From Pedobacter suwonensis (GTDB lineage Bacteria > Bacteroidota > Bacteroidia > Sphingobacteriales > Sphingobacteriaceae): a stretch of DNA of 64,000 nucleotides. The stretch is taken from the NCBI RefSeq assembly GCF_900111825.1, contig NZ_FOJM01000006.1:94496-158495 (forward strand), given 5' to 3'. This document shows, in pieces, positions 35,526-44,296 of this stretch. Under the pieces are notes generated by a model. That model ran no database searches. It was not told where the DNA came from and saw only the letters and a program-made list of their open reading frames with translations. The number at the start of each line of letters is the position of its first letter. Position 1 is the stretch's first letter. Position numbers and translations under genes: made by a program.

Positions 35526-35960
35526 ATGGATATAGATGAGTCTTTAAAATTGGAAAACCAGTTGTGTTTTCCGCTTTATGCTGCCTCGAGGTTAGTAACA
35601 AAATGTTACCAGCCTGTGCTGGATACCCTAGGTATAACCTATCCCCAATACCTGGTTTTAATGGTATTGTGGGAAAATGATGCTGTTAACTTAAGCTTGC
35701 TTTCAGAAAAATTAATGCTGCAATCAAATACTTTAACCCCGTTGCTTAAGCGGATGCAGGAAACCGGTCTTGTAGCGCGTGTCAGATCTTTAAAGGATGA
35801 GAGAAGCATCGTTATATCGCTCACAGAAAAGGGAATAGCGTTGAAAGAAAAAGCACCAGCTTTACGCGCTCAACTTGGAGAGCAGCTGGGGATTAGCTCA
35901 GAAGAAAGTATTCAACTCAAAAGCCTGCTTGATAAACTGATTCAAAATCTGGTTGTATAA
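35526..35960 (+). CDS. ohrR: MarR family peroxide sensor OhrR
   Basis: 144 residues from the ATG at 35526. Cys14 in ENQLCFPLYAASR is the peroxidatic cysteine position of OhrR; the wing and helix-turn-helix read LSEKLMLQSNTLTPLLKRMQETGLV and VRSLKDERSIVISLTEKG. It should repress ohr until Cys14 is oxidised by organic peroxide. No other obvious Cys is present, so one-Cys chemistry is expected. It converges on the BrkB gene with a 6-bp gap. Confidence 0.93.
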   Translation: MDIDESLKLENQLCFPLYAASRLVTKCYQPVLDTLGITYPQYLVLMVLWENDAVNLSLLSEKLMLQSNTLTPLLKRMQETGLVARVRSLKDERSIVISLTEKGIALKEKAPALRAQLGEQLGISSEESIQLKSLLDKLIQNLVV

Positions 35961-35966
35961 TGGTAC

Positions 35967-36890
35967 TTAATGTTCCTTTTTCAATCCGACCTCGGTTAGC
36001 TCATAGGCGAAAGACCCATTTTTTGGTACAATAGGGGTGGCGCGTCCAACACTTAATGCTTTTATAAATGAAGCCCCAAAATAGAATATCAGGGAAGAGT
36101 AGAATACAAAAAGCATAATAACAATAATCGATCCCGCCGACCCGTAAATATTACTGATGTTGCTTAGCGGCAATAAAATCCTTAAGATATACTTTCCGGC
36201 GGTGAACAGGCATCCGGTTAACAAGCCTCCTGAGATAGCCGCCCGCCAGGTAGGTCTACCATTGGTTAAATACCTGAAAAGGATAGTAAACCAGGTAGTT
36301 ACGATAATTACAAAAACCAATTGATTAATAATTGAGGTTAAAATTAATCCAAAAGATGGCGCTCCATTTTTAAGAAAAGCACCTATGTAGGCCTGCACAC
36401 TATCAGCCAACAGGCCTATAAAAAATAATATTCCGGCCAACAAAATAATGGTAACAGATATGGCTCTCGATTTAAGGGTATTAATAATTCCCTTTTTATC
36501 TTTCTGACCAATGTTCCAGATCTGTTCCAGGGAGTTTTTGATCACATTAAATAATGTAGTGGCTACAAAAAGAAAAAATATAAAACTAAACAAGGTAACA
36601 TACCAGGCCTGATCAATCCCCCGGATATTTTTTAGGGTGTTTCGGATCTGTAATATGCTTTCATTGTCCAGAATATTCGCCAAACGTTCAAAAAGGTGTG
36701 TAGCCAGTAACCTCCTATCGGTAAACATGCCGAAAAGCCTGATCAGGATGATCAATATTGGGGGTAAAGCGAAATTGGTAAAAAATGCAGTCGCGCCGGC
36801 CAATCGCAAGGGATCATTCTGCTGAAATAAATTAAATGCTTTTCTTATGGTAGAGAAAAAAAACTTCAGATCTAGTATCATCAATGGCAT
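35967..36890 (-). CDS. YihY/BrkB family inner-membrane protein
   Basis: 307 residues with an N-terminal amphipathic FFSTIRKAFNLFQQNDPLRLAGATAFFTNFALPP segment and about six transmembrane helices, closing with SAGSIIVIMLFVFYSSLIFYFGASF. This matches YihY/virulence factor BrkB proteins, once misnamed RNase BN. Function is not settled; membrane transport or integrity roles are suggested in the family. A start at the fourth codon (36881) is equally possible. Monocistronic. Confidence 0.92.
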   Translation of the reverse strand: MPLMILDLKFFFSTIRKAFNLFQQNDPLRLAGATAFFTNFALPPILIILIRLFGMFTDRRLLATHLFERLANILDNESILQIRNTLKNIRGIDQAWYVTLFSFIFFLFVATTLFNVIKNSLEQIWNIGQKDKKGIINTLKSRAISVTIILLAGILFFIGLLADSVQAYIGAFLKNGAPSFGLILTSIINQLVFVIIVTTWFTILFRYLTNGRPTWRAAISGGLLTGCLFTAGKYILRILLPLSNISNIYGSAGSIIVIMLFVFYSSLIFYFGASFIKALSVGRATPIVPKNGSFAYELTEVGLKKEH

Positions 36891-36964
36891 TGCTCCTGCG
36901 TTAAACTCAAAAGGCCGAAAATAGTAAAAATACTTTATTCAGCCTTTTTATCATTGTAAAGATT

Positions 36965-37363
36965 CTAGTTGGTTTTGGTGAAAACCATTAGCGTTTTATC
37001 ACCATTTAACAACTGTAGCTTATCATCAGTTATTTTGGCGTTATTCACCTGGTTAAGGGCATGTAAGTAAGCACGTTCAGCAGCGTCAGTTTCCTGGCAG
37101 AACATTTTTGTGCTAAAAACATTTTTAACATTTATTTTATGATCAGTAATTTCGCCTTGTCCGCCATAACTGTTGCAAAATGATTTTCCGCTAAATTTAA
37201 GGCTGTCTGCAAAGTTGAGTGTTGCCTTTGCGTTTGAAGGCAAAGTTAATCCTGGCAGCGAGATTAATTCCCATTTGGTATTGGTGAATTTTGCCGGATC
37301 TAATTTTTCTTTGCAAGAACTAAGTAATAAGATCAAAATGCCGCAGTAAATAAGGTTTTTCAT
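36965..37363 (-). CDS. META/HslJ-domain lipoprotein
   Basis: 132 residues. The lipobox LLSSC at residues 13-17 gives a membrane-anchored lipoprotein; the META fold follows (NTKWELISLPG, LNFADSLKFSGKSFCNSYGG, then MFCQETDAAERAYLHALNQVN). META-domain proteins are often linked to heat or antibiotic tolerance without a known activity. It is on the same strand as the acetyltransferase gene, whose stop lies 60 bp upstream of this start. Confidence 0.88.
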   Translation of the reverse strand: MKNLIYCGILILLLSSCKEKLDPAKFTNTKWELISLPGLTLPSNAKATLNFADSLKFSGKSFCNSYGGQGEITDHKINVKNVFSTKMFCQETDAAERAYLHALNQVNNAKITDDKLQLLNGDKTLMVFTKTN

Positions 37364-37423
37364 AACAAAAAGTTTATATCATTTACTTTTTATCATCAAA
37401 AACTAAACCAATAAAAGGTAAAA

Positions 37424-37963
37424 TCATCTTTTAATCAAGCCAAGCTGATTTTCAATTTTCATCCAGACGTGTTTTGTACCATCATAATCAAAAACAGATA
37501 CGCGCTTTAAACCAACTTTTTCGAGCACATGGATAGATCCCAGGTTATTAATGTCTGCAATACCAATAATCTCATTCAATTTTAGTTCATTAAATCCATA
37601 GTCTATCACGGCCATTGCTGTTTCTGTGGCATAGCCCTTTCCCCAAAACCGTTTGCTGAACCGATATCCCAGATCGTAATAATTGATATGGTTGTTTGTA
37701 GTTTCTGTAATAAGTTTTAAGCCTGACCACCCTAGAAAATTACCCGATGTTTTTTCGATAACAGCCCATCTCCCAATGCCATTTTCTACATATTGTTTTC
37801 TGATAAACTCAATTTCGGCTATACTTTGCTCAATTAACGTTACGGGTTTATTACCGAGATACCGGTGAACGTCAGGGTCGCTGTTCAATTCAAACATACC
37901 TGCAGCATCGGCAGGCATGAGTACGCGTAAAATTAAACGTTCGGTTTCGGCAAAAATCTTCAT
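37424..37963 (-). CDS. GNAT family N-acetyltransferase (RimJ/RimL type)
   Basis: 179 residues. N-terminal AETERLILRVLMPADAAGMFELNSDPDVHRYLG and the acetyl-CoA-binding RFSKRFWGKGYATETAMAVIDYGF (about 120-145) are characteristic, and ADINNLGSIHVLEKVGL ends the fold. The substrate may be a protein N-terminus or small amine. The gene lies on the same strand as the META lipoprotein gene with a 60-bp gap. Confidence 0.93.
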   Translation of the reverse strand: MKIFAETERLILRVLMPADAAGMFELNSDPDVHRYLGNKPVTLIEQSIAEIEFIRKQYVENGIGRWAVIEKTSGNFLGWSGLKLITETTNNHINYYDLGYRFSKRFWGKGYATETAMAVIDYGFNELKLNEIIGIADINNLGSIHVLEKVGLKRVSVFDYDGTKHVWMKIENQLGLIKR

Positions 37964-38139
37964 ACTGTAGATCTCAATTGATCAAAATTAACATAAAGTT
38001 ATTTAAGTCTTAATATGATAAGATTTAATATGGAAGAGGGATGATGGAATAGATCTGCGTTAATTTGCTAAATCCGCGTGGTATATGTGTGTGATGGTCC
38101 CGCGGATGTAAAACGAAGAGGGCAGAAGGTAATGCTCGT

Positions 38140-38682
38140 CTAAACCGCCTGGGTTTTCACCGTGTTGATTGGCTTTTTTCTCAGTATTAATGCGGCCACC
38201 AGTGAAGTCAGCACCCCGACAGGCAATATTTCCATATAGGTAAAGAGTACAACCATAACCGGATTTTTATACATTTCCTGATTAAAAGCCAATTCTTTGC
38301 TCAATTTTGCTAATTCTAATGCCGATGCACCATTAGTTTTGGCTTCCCTTAATGCTTGAGCAACATATTTATCCATAAAATCAGGCATAAATAAATAATA
38401 ATCAACCAGCCAAACAACAACGTATATAGTTGAAGCTATTAAACTGATCAGCGCACCTATTTTAAAGGCTTTGCCGAAAGTAATCAACCCGTCGTTGTAC
38501 TTATCCCGGTAGTTTTTGATTCCAACAAAAATAAAAGAGAAGGCCAATAACATCGAAGCGTAACCGATGAGCATGCTGTGCTCCAGGTTAGGGTCATTAT
38601 AACATCTCATCATCGAGAGTACCATTAACACCGATACAATTACGCCTGCAATTAATCCGAATACCGTTACATTTTTTTTCAT
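38140..38682 (-). CDS. DUF4199 membrane protein
   Basis: 180 residues with four predicted transmembrane helices (about 6-24, 40-54, 75-95 and 142-168) and the family core GLITFGKAFKIGALISLIASTIYVVVWLVDYYLFMP. The function of DUF4199 is unknown. It lies 106 bp downstream of the membrane-anchored LuxR-type gene on the same strand, a frequent arrangement in Bacteroidetes as far as I recall, so the two may work together. Confidence 0.9.
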   Translation of the reverse strand: MKKNVTVFGLIAGVIVSVLMVLSMMRCYNDPNLEHSMLIGYASMLLAFSFIFVGIKNYRDKYNDGLITFGKAFKIGALISLIASTIYVVVWLVDYYLFMPDFMDKYVAQALREAKTNGASALELAKLSKELAFNQEMYKNPVMVVLFTYMEILPVGVLTSLVAALILRKKPINTVKTQAV

Positions 38683-38788
38683 GTTTCAATTATTATGGGT
38701 TTATGCCACAAAATTGGCCCAAATAGTTGTTTTCGCCTTCATACTTTAGGGTGATTTTCAAATCAACATAGTTTTTCATGCCAAAGTA

Positions 38789-39271
38789 TTAATGGGATTG
38801 CGGGATAAGGCCGAGTTTTTTAGCTATTTCTATAGCCTGGGTTCGGCGTTTTACTTCTAATTTTGCGAAAAGCCGGGCATTATGTGTTTTAATGGTATTC
38901 AATGAAACAAACAGGCGCTCTGCTATTTCCTGATTGCTCAATCCCTCCGACATCAATTGTAAAACTTCCAGTTCTCTTTTACTGATATTTAGCCTGATTA
39001 TTTCTTTTTCATTAATTAAAAATGTTTCCAATTTTTCAGACAAGACTTCTTTTTCGATCAGAATGGTTTTAGGTTTTGTTAATTTTAACGCCAGCCAAAT
39101 GCCTAAGCCTGTAAAAATAACCGCAATAGCGCCTGCATAGATTTCAATGGCATGATTGATCACGATAAACCTAAGCTCCAACCATTTTAATAAACAGAGC
39201 ATTATAGCCAAAAATAAACCATATAGTATGACGCTTTTATTTTTGGTTAGAAAATTTGTTGAGCCGCGCAT
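38789..39271 (-). CDS. Membrane-anchored LuxR-type helix-turn-helix regulator
   Basis: 160 residues. Two transmembrane helices (about 12-27 and 42-63) are followed by a charged linker helix and a C-terminal LuxR helix-turn-helix (about 97-155): SKRELEVLQLMSEGLSNQEIAERLFVSLNTIKTHNARLFAKL. There is no receiver domain, so it is not a classical response regulator; the DNA-binding domain would sit at the cytoplasmic face. It precedes the DUF4199 gene, which encodes another small membrane protein. Targets unknown. Confidence 0.88.
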   Translation of the reverse strand: MRGSTNFLTKNKSVILYGLFLAIMLCLLKWLELRFIVINHAIEIYAGAIAVIFTGLGIWLALKLTKPKTILIEKEVLSEKLETFLINEKEIIRLNISKRELEVLQLMSEGLSNQEIAERLFVSLNTIKTHNARLFAKLEVKRRTQAIEIAKKLGLIPQSH

Positions 39272-39592
39272 TGGTTAATAATCGTTTATCTAAAGTAGGA
39301 AATTTAGTTTTAATTAGGCAGGTGAAAGTGTGTTAGATTAAAGAGGGGGATGGAAGAGGTGATCAGGACAATATATTAATCTGCAGTGTTTTACGAAATC
39401 GGTGGGATATTGCCAGCCATTTGCTCCTCAGATCATGTTGTTTTTTGATCCTAACGCCATTTCCTATTTAGCCGCTGGAAGGTCTGACAACAATTACAAG
39501 ACTAAGCCAGTAGTTGACCAGGTAATTTTCTGGTGATTTTATAATAGAAAACAATAAAGGTTTTAAATTAGCAAAATATAAATAGCTAAACC
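39272..39592. other. Intergenic, nothing recognised
   Basis: About 320 bp between the divergent LuxR-type gene and the lipoprotein gene. Probably holds both promoters. I see no reading frame, repeat or strong hairpin. Confidence 0.5.
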
Positions 39593-40384
39593 ATGAAAAT
39601 TACGCTTTATGCACTCTTATTATCCGTTGTTTTGTTCAGTTGCGGAGGAAATTCTGAAAAAACCTTTAAAGCACGCGCATTTGCGGCAAGTGATGATTTT
39701 AATGTCTTCCCGAAATCAAAAACAGACATATTAACCATCGTAAAAACTGATTCCGGAAAACTAGCCACTGACGATCGTTTCAGCATCAAATCTAAAGATA
39801 CAGCCATCATTATAGATGATGCGCCAAACGCTGAAGTAAAGAAATTTAAGGTTGCATCTTTTATCAATACGCAAAGAACAGCGGTATTGGTTCAGAGTGA
39901 TAATGGAAAGGATAAAATGAATCCTTTTTATATCATTTATGTAAATGGCGGAAAAACAGAAGTGGTGAGCCTGGACAAGCCATCAAAAGGTGCTGAAGAT
40001 AAAAAATATACAAAAGGCCTGGAAGAATTAACCAGAAGCAATTGGTTGGTGAACAACGATTTTTTTATCACCACCATTAATTCAAGGGTTTACCCGGTCA
40101 AGCGTCAAAAAGAGGATGAACGCATCCAGGGTAAATTCTTTATGTACTCGAGCGATAAAACAACGTTGGTGTTTTTAACTGCTAATTCTCTGTACCAGGT
40201 AAATACAGCAACTGGTGAAACTTTTAATCTGCCTTTGCCAGCAGCGTTGACAAACCAACCTGAAACCCTTGTTGGCAATATCCAGAGAGATTATACCTGG
40301 GTGAAAAATGCTAACGGAACATCTTTTTTAAAGAAAAATGCCGATGATGACCGTATTGTAGATATTAGTGAGTTTAAACGTTAA
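39593..40384 (+). CDS. Lipoprotein, unknown function
   Basis: 263 residues with a lipobox VVLFSC near residue 17, so membrane-anchored after processing. The mature part is rich in beta strands and lysine/aspartate and ends FLKKNADDDRIVDISEFKR. I do not recognise a domain. It is 29 bp upstream of the next plus-strand gene and may be cotranscribed. Confidence 0.75.
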   Translation: MKITLYALLLSVVLFSCGGNSEKTFKARAFAASDDFNVFPKSKTDILTIVKTDSGKLATDDRFSIKSKDTAIIIDDAPNAEVKKFKVASFINTQRTAVLVQSDNGKDKMNPFYIIYVNGGKTEVVSLDKPSKGAEDKKYTKGLEELTRSNWLVNNDFFITTINSRVYPVKRQKEDERIQGKFFMYSSDKTTLVFLTANSLYQVNTATGETFNLPLPAALTNQPETLVGNIQRDYTWVKNANGTSFLKKNADDDRIVDISEFKR

Positions 40385-40413
40385 GATTTTTTCTTTTCCT
40401 CTAGGTATTCATA

Positions 40414-41157
40414 ATGAATTTTTATGATAGATATAGAAAAGGTGAAACACATAGTGTTTATGCCGATATTGAAAAACTAGGAGAAGAAGCATTTTCTCCT
40501 GTTTTTTATACTGATGTGGAAAAGGTATTGATGGAGACGTTCCGAAGAGTTAAACTCAATCTTGATATTATTTACAAAGAACTTAGAAATATTAATTATG
40601 TTTTTTGGAAGGATGAGGAGGGAAATATACAGGCATTACTTCGTCCTTTGTCGGATGTGGATGAACAACTTGATATATTAGAGCGGAACATCGAATCGAT
40701 AGGGAAATTACCAATGTCGGTAAAGATGTTTTATAAAACTGTTGGGTCATGCGATTTTAGCTGGAATTATCAGGATGATCCAAATATTTTATGGGAATTG
40801 GCAGATCCTATTCAGATTATATCCTTATCAGACTGTATTCTACAGGTAACTGATCAATACTGGTTTGAGGAAATGGAAGAATACATTCAGAATAAAGGTT
40901 TTGGCTTTGCTTTTTTGGAGCTTTCTGCTGATAATTTTCATAAAGATAATATGAGCGGTGGTGCTGCTTATGCTTTGCAGTTAAATTATGAGAGAAGTAT
41001 TGATGGTAAATTTTTAAATGAACCTAATAATACAACTTTTATCAATTATCTAAGAATCTGTTTCGAGAGTTGTGGTTTTCCTAGCATATCTTATGAAGAT
41101 AATAAGATATACCAGGAATTCTGTGATAAAGTAAAACCTCAATTGCTGAAAATATAA
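40414..41157 (+). CDS. Conserved hypothetical, possible SMI1/KNR4 (SUKH)-like fold
   Basis: 247 residues, no signal or membrane segment. LPMSVKMFYKTVGSCDFSW (about 98-116) resembles the turn region of SMI1/KNR4 proteins and the end, TTFINYLRICFESCGFPSI, resembles their terminal helix. SUKH proteins are common immunity partners of contact-dependent toxins, but no toxin gene is adjacent, so this is only a possible affiliation. It converges on the alkB gene. Confidence 0.5.
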   Translation: MNFYDRYRKGETHSVYADIEKLGEEAFSPVFYTDVEKVLMETFRRVKLNLDIIYKELRNINYVFWKDEEGNIQALLRPLSDVDEQLDILERNIESIGKLPMSVKMFYKTVGSCDFSWNYQDDPNILWELADPIQIISLSDCILQVTDQYWFEEMEEYIQNKGFGFAFLELSADNFHKDNMSGGAAYALQLNYERSIDGKFLNEPNNTTFINYLRICFESCGFPSISYEDNKIYQEFCDKVKPQLLKI

Positions 41158-41172
41158 ATCTGCTGAAATCAC

Positions 41173-41781
41173 CTAAACCACCATTGTTCTAAAAGTGAGG
41201 TTTATTCTCGGCTTATATACCTTCTTGCTTGTCGGTAATCTGTGTAGCCATTTCGTCTGCGTTTCATCCTTCATCACCAGTAAACTTCCGTTTTCTAAAA
41301 ACAGGGTTACCTTTTCTTTAGTGGTTTTGTGTTTAAATAGAAATCTTCGCTCTGCACCAAAACTTAGTGATGCAATGGCAGAATCTTTTGCCAGGGCCTT
41401 TTCGTCATCACTATGGTAAGCCATGCCTTCATCGCCGTTATGGTATAAATTAAGTAAGCAGGAGTTAAATGTTGTGCCGGCTTGTTCTTCTGAAATCTTT
41501 TTCAATTCCAGTAATTCCTTTGTCCATGGTAAGGCGGTTTTCGATTTATTTGAGTAGGTGTAAGAATACGCCTCATCTCCGTACCAGGCTACTTTCCGTT
41601 TGGTAACGATGTGTTTGCCCATAATAAAGGCTTCGTCGTTTTTCCACTCAATCGTTTTCATCAGCACATCAAAATAATGATCCGCTTCTGATTGCTGGAA
41701 TAATTTGCCGTAATAATTTACTGTTCCGTCATGCGGGAGCAGGTTTTGGCTACGATCTGGTGTGCTGTTGAATAAATCCAT
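41173..41781 (-). CDS. alkB: Alpha-ketoglutarate-dependent DNA dealkylase AlkB
   Basis: 202 residues, short AlkB form. Iron ligands His123 and Asp125 in AYHSDDE and His180, and 2-oxoglutarate-binding Arg192 and Arg198 in PRINLTFR, are all present; NLYHNGDEGMAYHSDDE is typical. It removes 1-methyladenine and 3-methylcytosine oxidatively. Its start overlaps the end of the Ada zinc-domain gene by 64 bp in another frame. Third gene of the alkylation-repair operon. Confidence 0.94.
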   Translation of the reverse strand: MDLFNSTPDRSQNLLPHDGTVNYYGKLFQQSEADHYFDVLMKTIEWKNDEAFIMGKHIVTKRKVAWYGDEAYSYTYSNKSKTALPWTKELLELKKISEEQAGTTFNSCLLNLYHNGDEGMAYHSDDEKALAKDSAIASLSFGAERRFLFKHKTTKEKVTLFLENGSLLVMKDETQTKWLHRLPTSKKVYKPRINLTFRTMVV

Positions 41782-42005
41782 TGTTTATAGGCTGTTTTTA
41801 GGCAATGTCCGCAGGGGCGATAGCCGTGCTGAAATGCTTCTTCTTTAGAACGAAAAAAAACACGGTTTTCTTTTTTCATCCGCTTTCCGGAACTGCATTT
41901 AAGTAGTCCGTAAATTTTCAATCGGGCATTTCCACCGAAGCAGATTTCTTTGTTTTTGAATTTTTTTTTAAATTCTTCAGTTGAAATATTGATGTGTTTA
42001 ATCAT
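41718..42005 (-). CDS. Stand-alone Ada metal-binding (methylphosphotriester) domain protein
   Basis: 95 residues. ICFGGNARLKIYGLLKCSSGK and GYRPCGHCL match the small Ada_Zn_binding proteins of Bacteroidetes. Cysteines are 22, 37, 65 and 68; spacing differs from E. coli Ada (38, 42, 69, 72), so zinc ligation may use a different set. The acceptor cysteine for methylphosphotriesters is plausibly Cys37. It overlaps the AraC-MGMT gene by 4 bp (ATGA) and the alkB start by 64 bp, so the residues after about 75 lie in shared DNA. Confidence 0.82.
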   Translation of the reverse strand: MIKHINISTEEFKKKFKNKEICFGGNARLKIYGLLKCSSGKRMKKENRVFFRSKEEAFQHGYRPCGHCLKTAYKQWIYSTAHQIVAKTCSRMTEQ

Positions 42006-42850
42006 ACCGTTTGGTTATTGGTTTTAGCGGCTTCCCAACCAATCATGGCTGTTTTTCGGTTCACTCCCCAGTGATAGCCGCCCAATGCACCGCTTGATTG
42101 TATTACCCGGTGGCAGGGAATGAGAAAAGCCACCGGATTATCGCCAATGGCAGTGCCCACCGCTCTTGATGCCTTTGGGTTTTCCAGTTGTTTCGCAATC
42201 TTACCATAAGTTGCTAATTTGCCCATTGGGATTTTTAATAAAGCCTCCCAAACTTTTAACTGGAAGTCGGATCCTTTTAAATGCAATTTAATCTTTTGTA
42301 ATTTGCTCCAGTCGTGACCAAAAATAGATAAAGCATTTTGCTGTTCCTTATCCATTATCTGTTGATATTGAGCAGCCGGAAATTGGCGTTGCAAATTCAT
42401 CAAAGCCATGTTTTCATCATCATAAAAGGCAATATGGCAAATTCCTTTTGAAGTACTGGCTACAATAATGTTCCCAAATGGACTTTCTGCAAAGCTGTAA
42501 TTGATAATAAGGTTTTCGCCGCCGTTCTTGTATTCGCCTGGTGTCATTCCTTCAATGTTTACAAAAAGATCGTGTAGCCTGCTGGTTCCCGACAAGCCGG
42601 TCGCTAATGCGGTATCGAATAAACTTTCGTTTTCTTTCAACATTTCTTTAGCGTAACCAATGCTGATATATTGCAGAAAACGTTTTGGGGTAGTGCCTGC
42701 CCACTCACTAAATAATCTTTGAAAATGAAAAGGGCTTAAGTTTACTTTTTCTGCAATTTCTTCTAAACCGGGCTGTGTTTTGAAATTCGTTTTGATATAA
42801 CTGATGGCCTCAGCTATGCGGTTAAAATTGATTTTTTCCTGTACTTTCAT
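42002..42850 (-). CDS. AraC-type HTH fused to methylated-DNA-protein cysteine methyltransferase
   Basis: 282 residues. The N-terminal AraC helix-turn-helix (about 10-105, LSPFHFQRLFSEWAGTTPKRFLQYI) is followed by an MGMT domain (about 115-275) with the acceptor Cys246 in FLIPCHRVIQSSGALGGY. It is Ada without its N-terminal zinc domain, which is encoded separately just downstream. It repairs O6-methylguanine by suicide transfer. How its DNA-binding half is activated without the fused methylphosphotriester sensor is unclear. First gene of the three-gene repair operon. Confidence 0.93.
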   Translation of the reverse strand: MKVQEKINFNRIAEAISYIKTNFKTQPGLEEIAEKVNLSPFHFQRLFSEWAGTTPKRFLQYISIGYAKEMLKENESLFDTALATGLSGTSRLHDLFVNIEGMTPGEYKNGGENLIINYSFAESPFGNIIVASTSKGICHIAFYDDENMALMNLQRQFPAAQYQQIMDKEQQNALSIFGHDWSKLQKIKLHLKGSDFQLKVWEALLKIPMGKLATYGKIAKQLENPKASRAVGTAIGDNPVAFLIPCHRVIQSSGALGGYHWGVNRKTAMIGWEAAKTNNQTV

Positions 42851-42939
42851 GGTCTTGAATAATTCACATCCAAAGTAGTTGTTAAAGAAAAGGCAAACTA
42901 CCCGAAACTTGCTAAGTTTAACCAGATCTGATAACGTGT

Positions 42940-43473
42940 TTATTTTATTTCGTCACCAATTAGTTTCCCTGCTGTTGCAAGGTCGGTACTTCCATTCATA
43001 TCGATCTGAAGGAAATAAGTCACTTGCCACTTTTGGGTTTTCGCGGCCTGTTTATTTGCTGCTACATCCCAGGGTGCATAAACCCTGATCCCCCTTTTAC
43101 CTGCTATCCCGTTTGCAGCGATTATTTTATGGTGTGCCAAAATTGCTTTTGGAAAAATAAATTGTCCGGATCGTTCAGCATCATTAACAGATATGATCAA
43201 TAAATCAAATTCATCCTGATCAGTAAAGGGAGTCGTAATTCCAGCTTCATTCCTCTTCCATATGCTTACAAATCGACCCGTTTTGGTTGGGGTGACTTTA
43301 GCAGTCCGGTGTTTGATTTTCAGGGTGTTTAATTTAAAAGTACAGGCGTCGTATTCCCTACCTTCATCCTCGGTCTGCAAGTTATACATTTGATAACCCA
43401 TCGGACTGTAAACTAAATCCAATGCAGTTTGTAATACAGATAAAATACGACCGGTGAGATTTTTTAACAGCAT
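42940..43473 (-). CDS. MepB family protein
   Basis: 177 residues. The MepB pattern is clear: DACTFKLNTLKIKHRTAKVTPTKTGRFVSIWKR, then GQFIFPKAILAHHKII, then GKRGIRVYAPWDV and a terminal TQKWQVTYFLQI (as AKTQKWQVTYF). First described beside the MepA efflux pump of Staphylococcus aureus; activity unknown. It follows the small hypothetical at 43500 by 26 bp and may share its transcript. Confidence 0.9.
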   Translation of the reverse strand: MLLKNLTGRILSVLQTALDLVYSPMGYQMYNLQTEDEGREYDACTFKLNTLKIKHRTAKVTPTKTGRFVSIWKRNEAGITTPFTDQDEFDLLIISVNDAERSGQFIFPKAILAHHKIIAANGIAGKRGIRVYAPWDVAANKQAAKTQKWQVTYFLQIDMNGSTDLATAGKLIGDEIK

Positions 43474-43499
43474 ATTGGACTTATCAACTGGGAAAGAAT

Positions 43500-43838
43500 T
43501 TATTGTTCGTCAATAATAGATTGCCCTTTCGATTGATCTCCTGATGTCCATTGCCAGGTTTCATGAAGTCTGATTTTGCCATTGGCCAATAGTTCAGGTT
43601 TTGAGCTACAGGTTCCAGTCATTAATTCGCCTTCCTGGTTTATTTGGTGATAGCGCATTTCGATGTTTCCTTCATGGTCTACCAAGCCAAGCAAATGGCC
43701 ATAAACAATTTTTCCACCCTCGTATTCGGCGGTCAGGATATTTCCCCTTTGTTTATATTTGAAGATGGTTTCATTTGATGTTTCGCTATTTTCTGTAGTG
43801 TTTACAGGTTTAAAAAGCTTGTCATTATAATTGATCAT
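43500..43838 (-). CDS. Conserved small beta-rich hypothetical
   Basis: 112 residues. The pattern (YNDKLFKPV, then YKQRGNILTAEYEGGKIVYGHLLGLVDHEGNIEMRYHQIN, then GTCSSKPELLANGKIRLHETWQWTSGDQSKG) fits a widespread small family often labelled N-acetylglutamate synthase by error. It looks like an antiparallel beta barrel with no acetyltransferase motif. It lies upstream of mepB on the same strand. Confidence 0.7.
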   Translation of the reverse strand: MINYNDKLFKPVNTTENSETSNETIFKYKQRGNILTAEYEGGKIVYGHLLGLVDHEGNIEMRYHQINQEGELMTGTCSSKPELLANGKIRLHETWQWTSGDQSKGQSIIDEQ

Positions 43839-43936
43839 AAGTCGATAAAACTAATCATCTCCGGTCGAATAAAAAAATACATAAGCTTTCACCCGTCGCG
43901 CTAATTCTTAGTGAAAATTAAATATTTCAAACGGGC

Positions 43937-44296
43937 TTAACCCAGGCTTTCTTCTCTTTTTACCAGGAGGTAGCTATCTTCATTTAGGGCTAAATAACCA
44001 TATTCATAACAGAAGGTATAGGTATTGCCGTTTTGGGTTTCGTAACTGGAGGTATGGAATTCAAACTTAAAGCCAGCCGAAACAAGCTTTTTACCGGAAA
44101 CCTTTGTTTTACCGTTTGGATTTAGCGTAGCGAGAATAGCACGATTCTTTTTGAGTATATTATTTACCCGTTTAATCACGAGGTTATCCTCAGTATTTAA
44201 GCGATTGTTGTAATTGCTGCGGCAAGAATCATCGCAATATTTTTTATCAGCCCTGCCTCTTATCGGGCTTCCGCAGTCTAAGCATAAACGTTCCAT
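43937..44296 (-). CDS. Zinc-ribbon protein, unknown function
   Basis: 119 residues. The N-terminus CLDCGSPIRGRADKKYCDDSCRSNYNNR carries a four-cysteine zinc ribbon (CxxC, then CxxxC), followed by a basic helix and a beta-rich tail KKLVSAGFKFEFHTSSYETQNG. Found as a conserved hypothetical in Sphingobacteriales as far as I recall. Its start codon lies in a perfect hairpin (44293-44319). Divergent from ssb. Confidence 0.75.
   Translation of the reverse strand: MERLCLDCGSPIRGRADKKYCDDSCRSNYNNRLNTEDNLVIKRVNNILKKNRAILATLNPNGKTKVSGKKLVSAGFKFEFHTSSYETQNGNTYTFCYEYGYLALNEDSYLLVKREESLG

Noticed and set aside
43500..43838. N-acetylglutamate synthase.
   Set aside because: No acetyl-CoA-binding motif; the name is a common database carry-over for this small beta-rich family.
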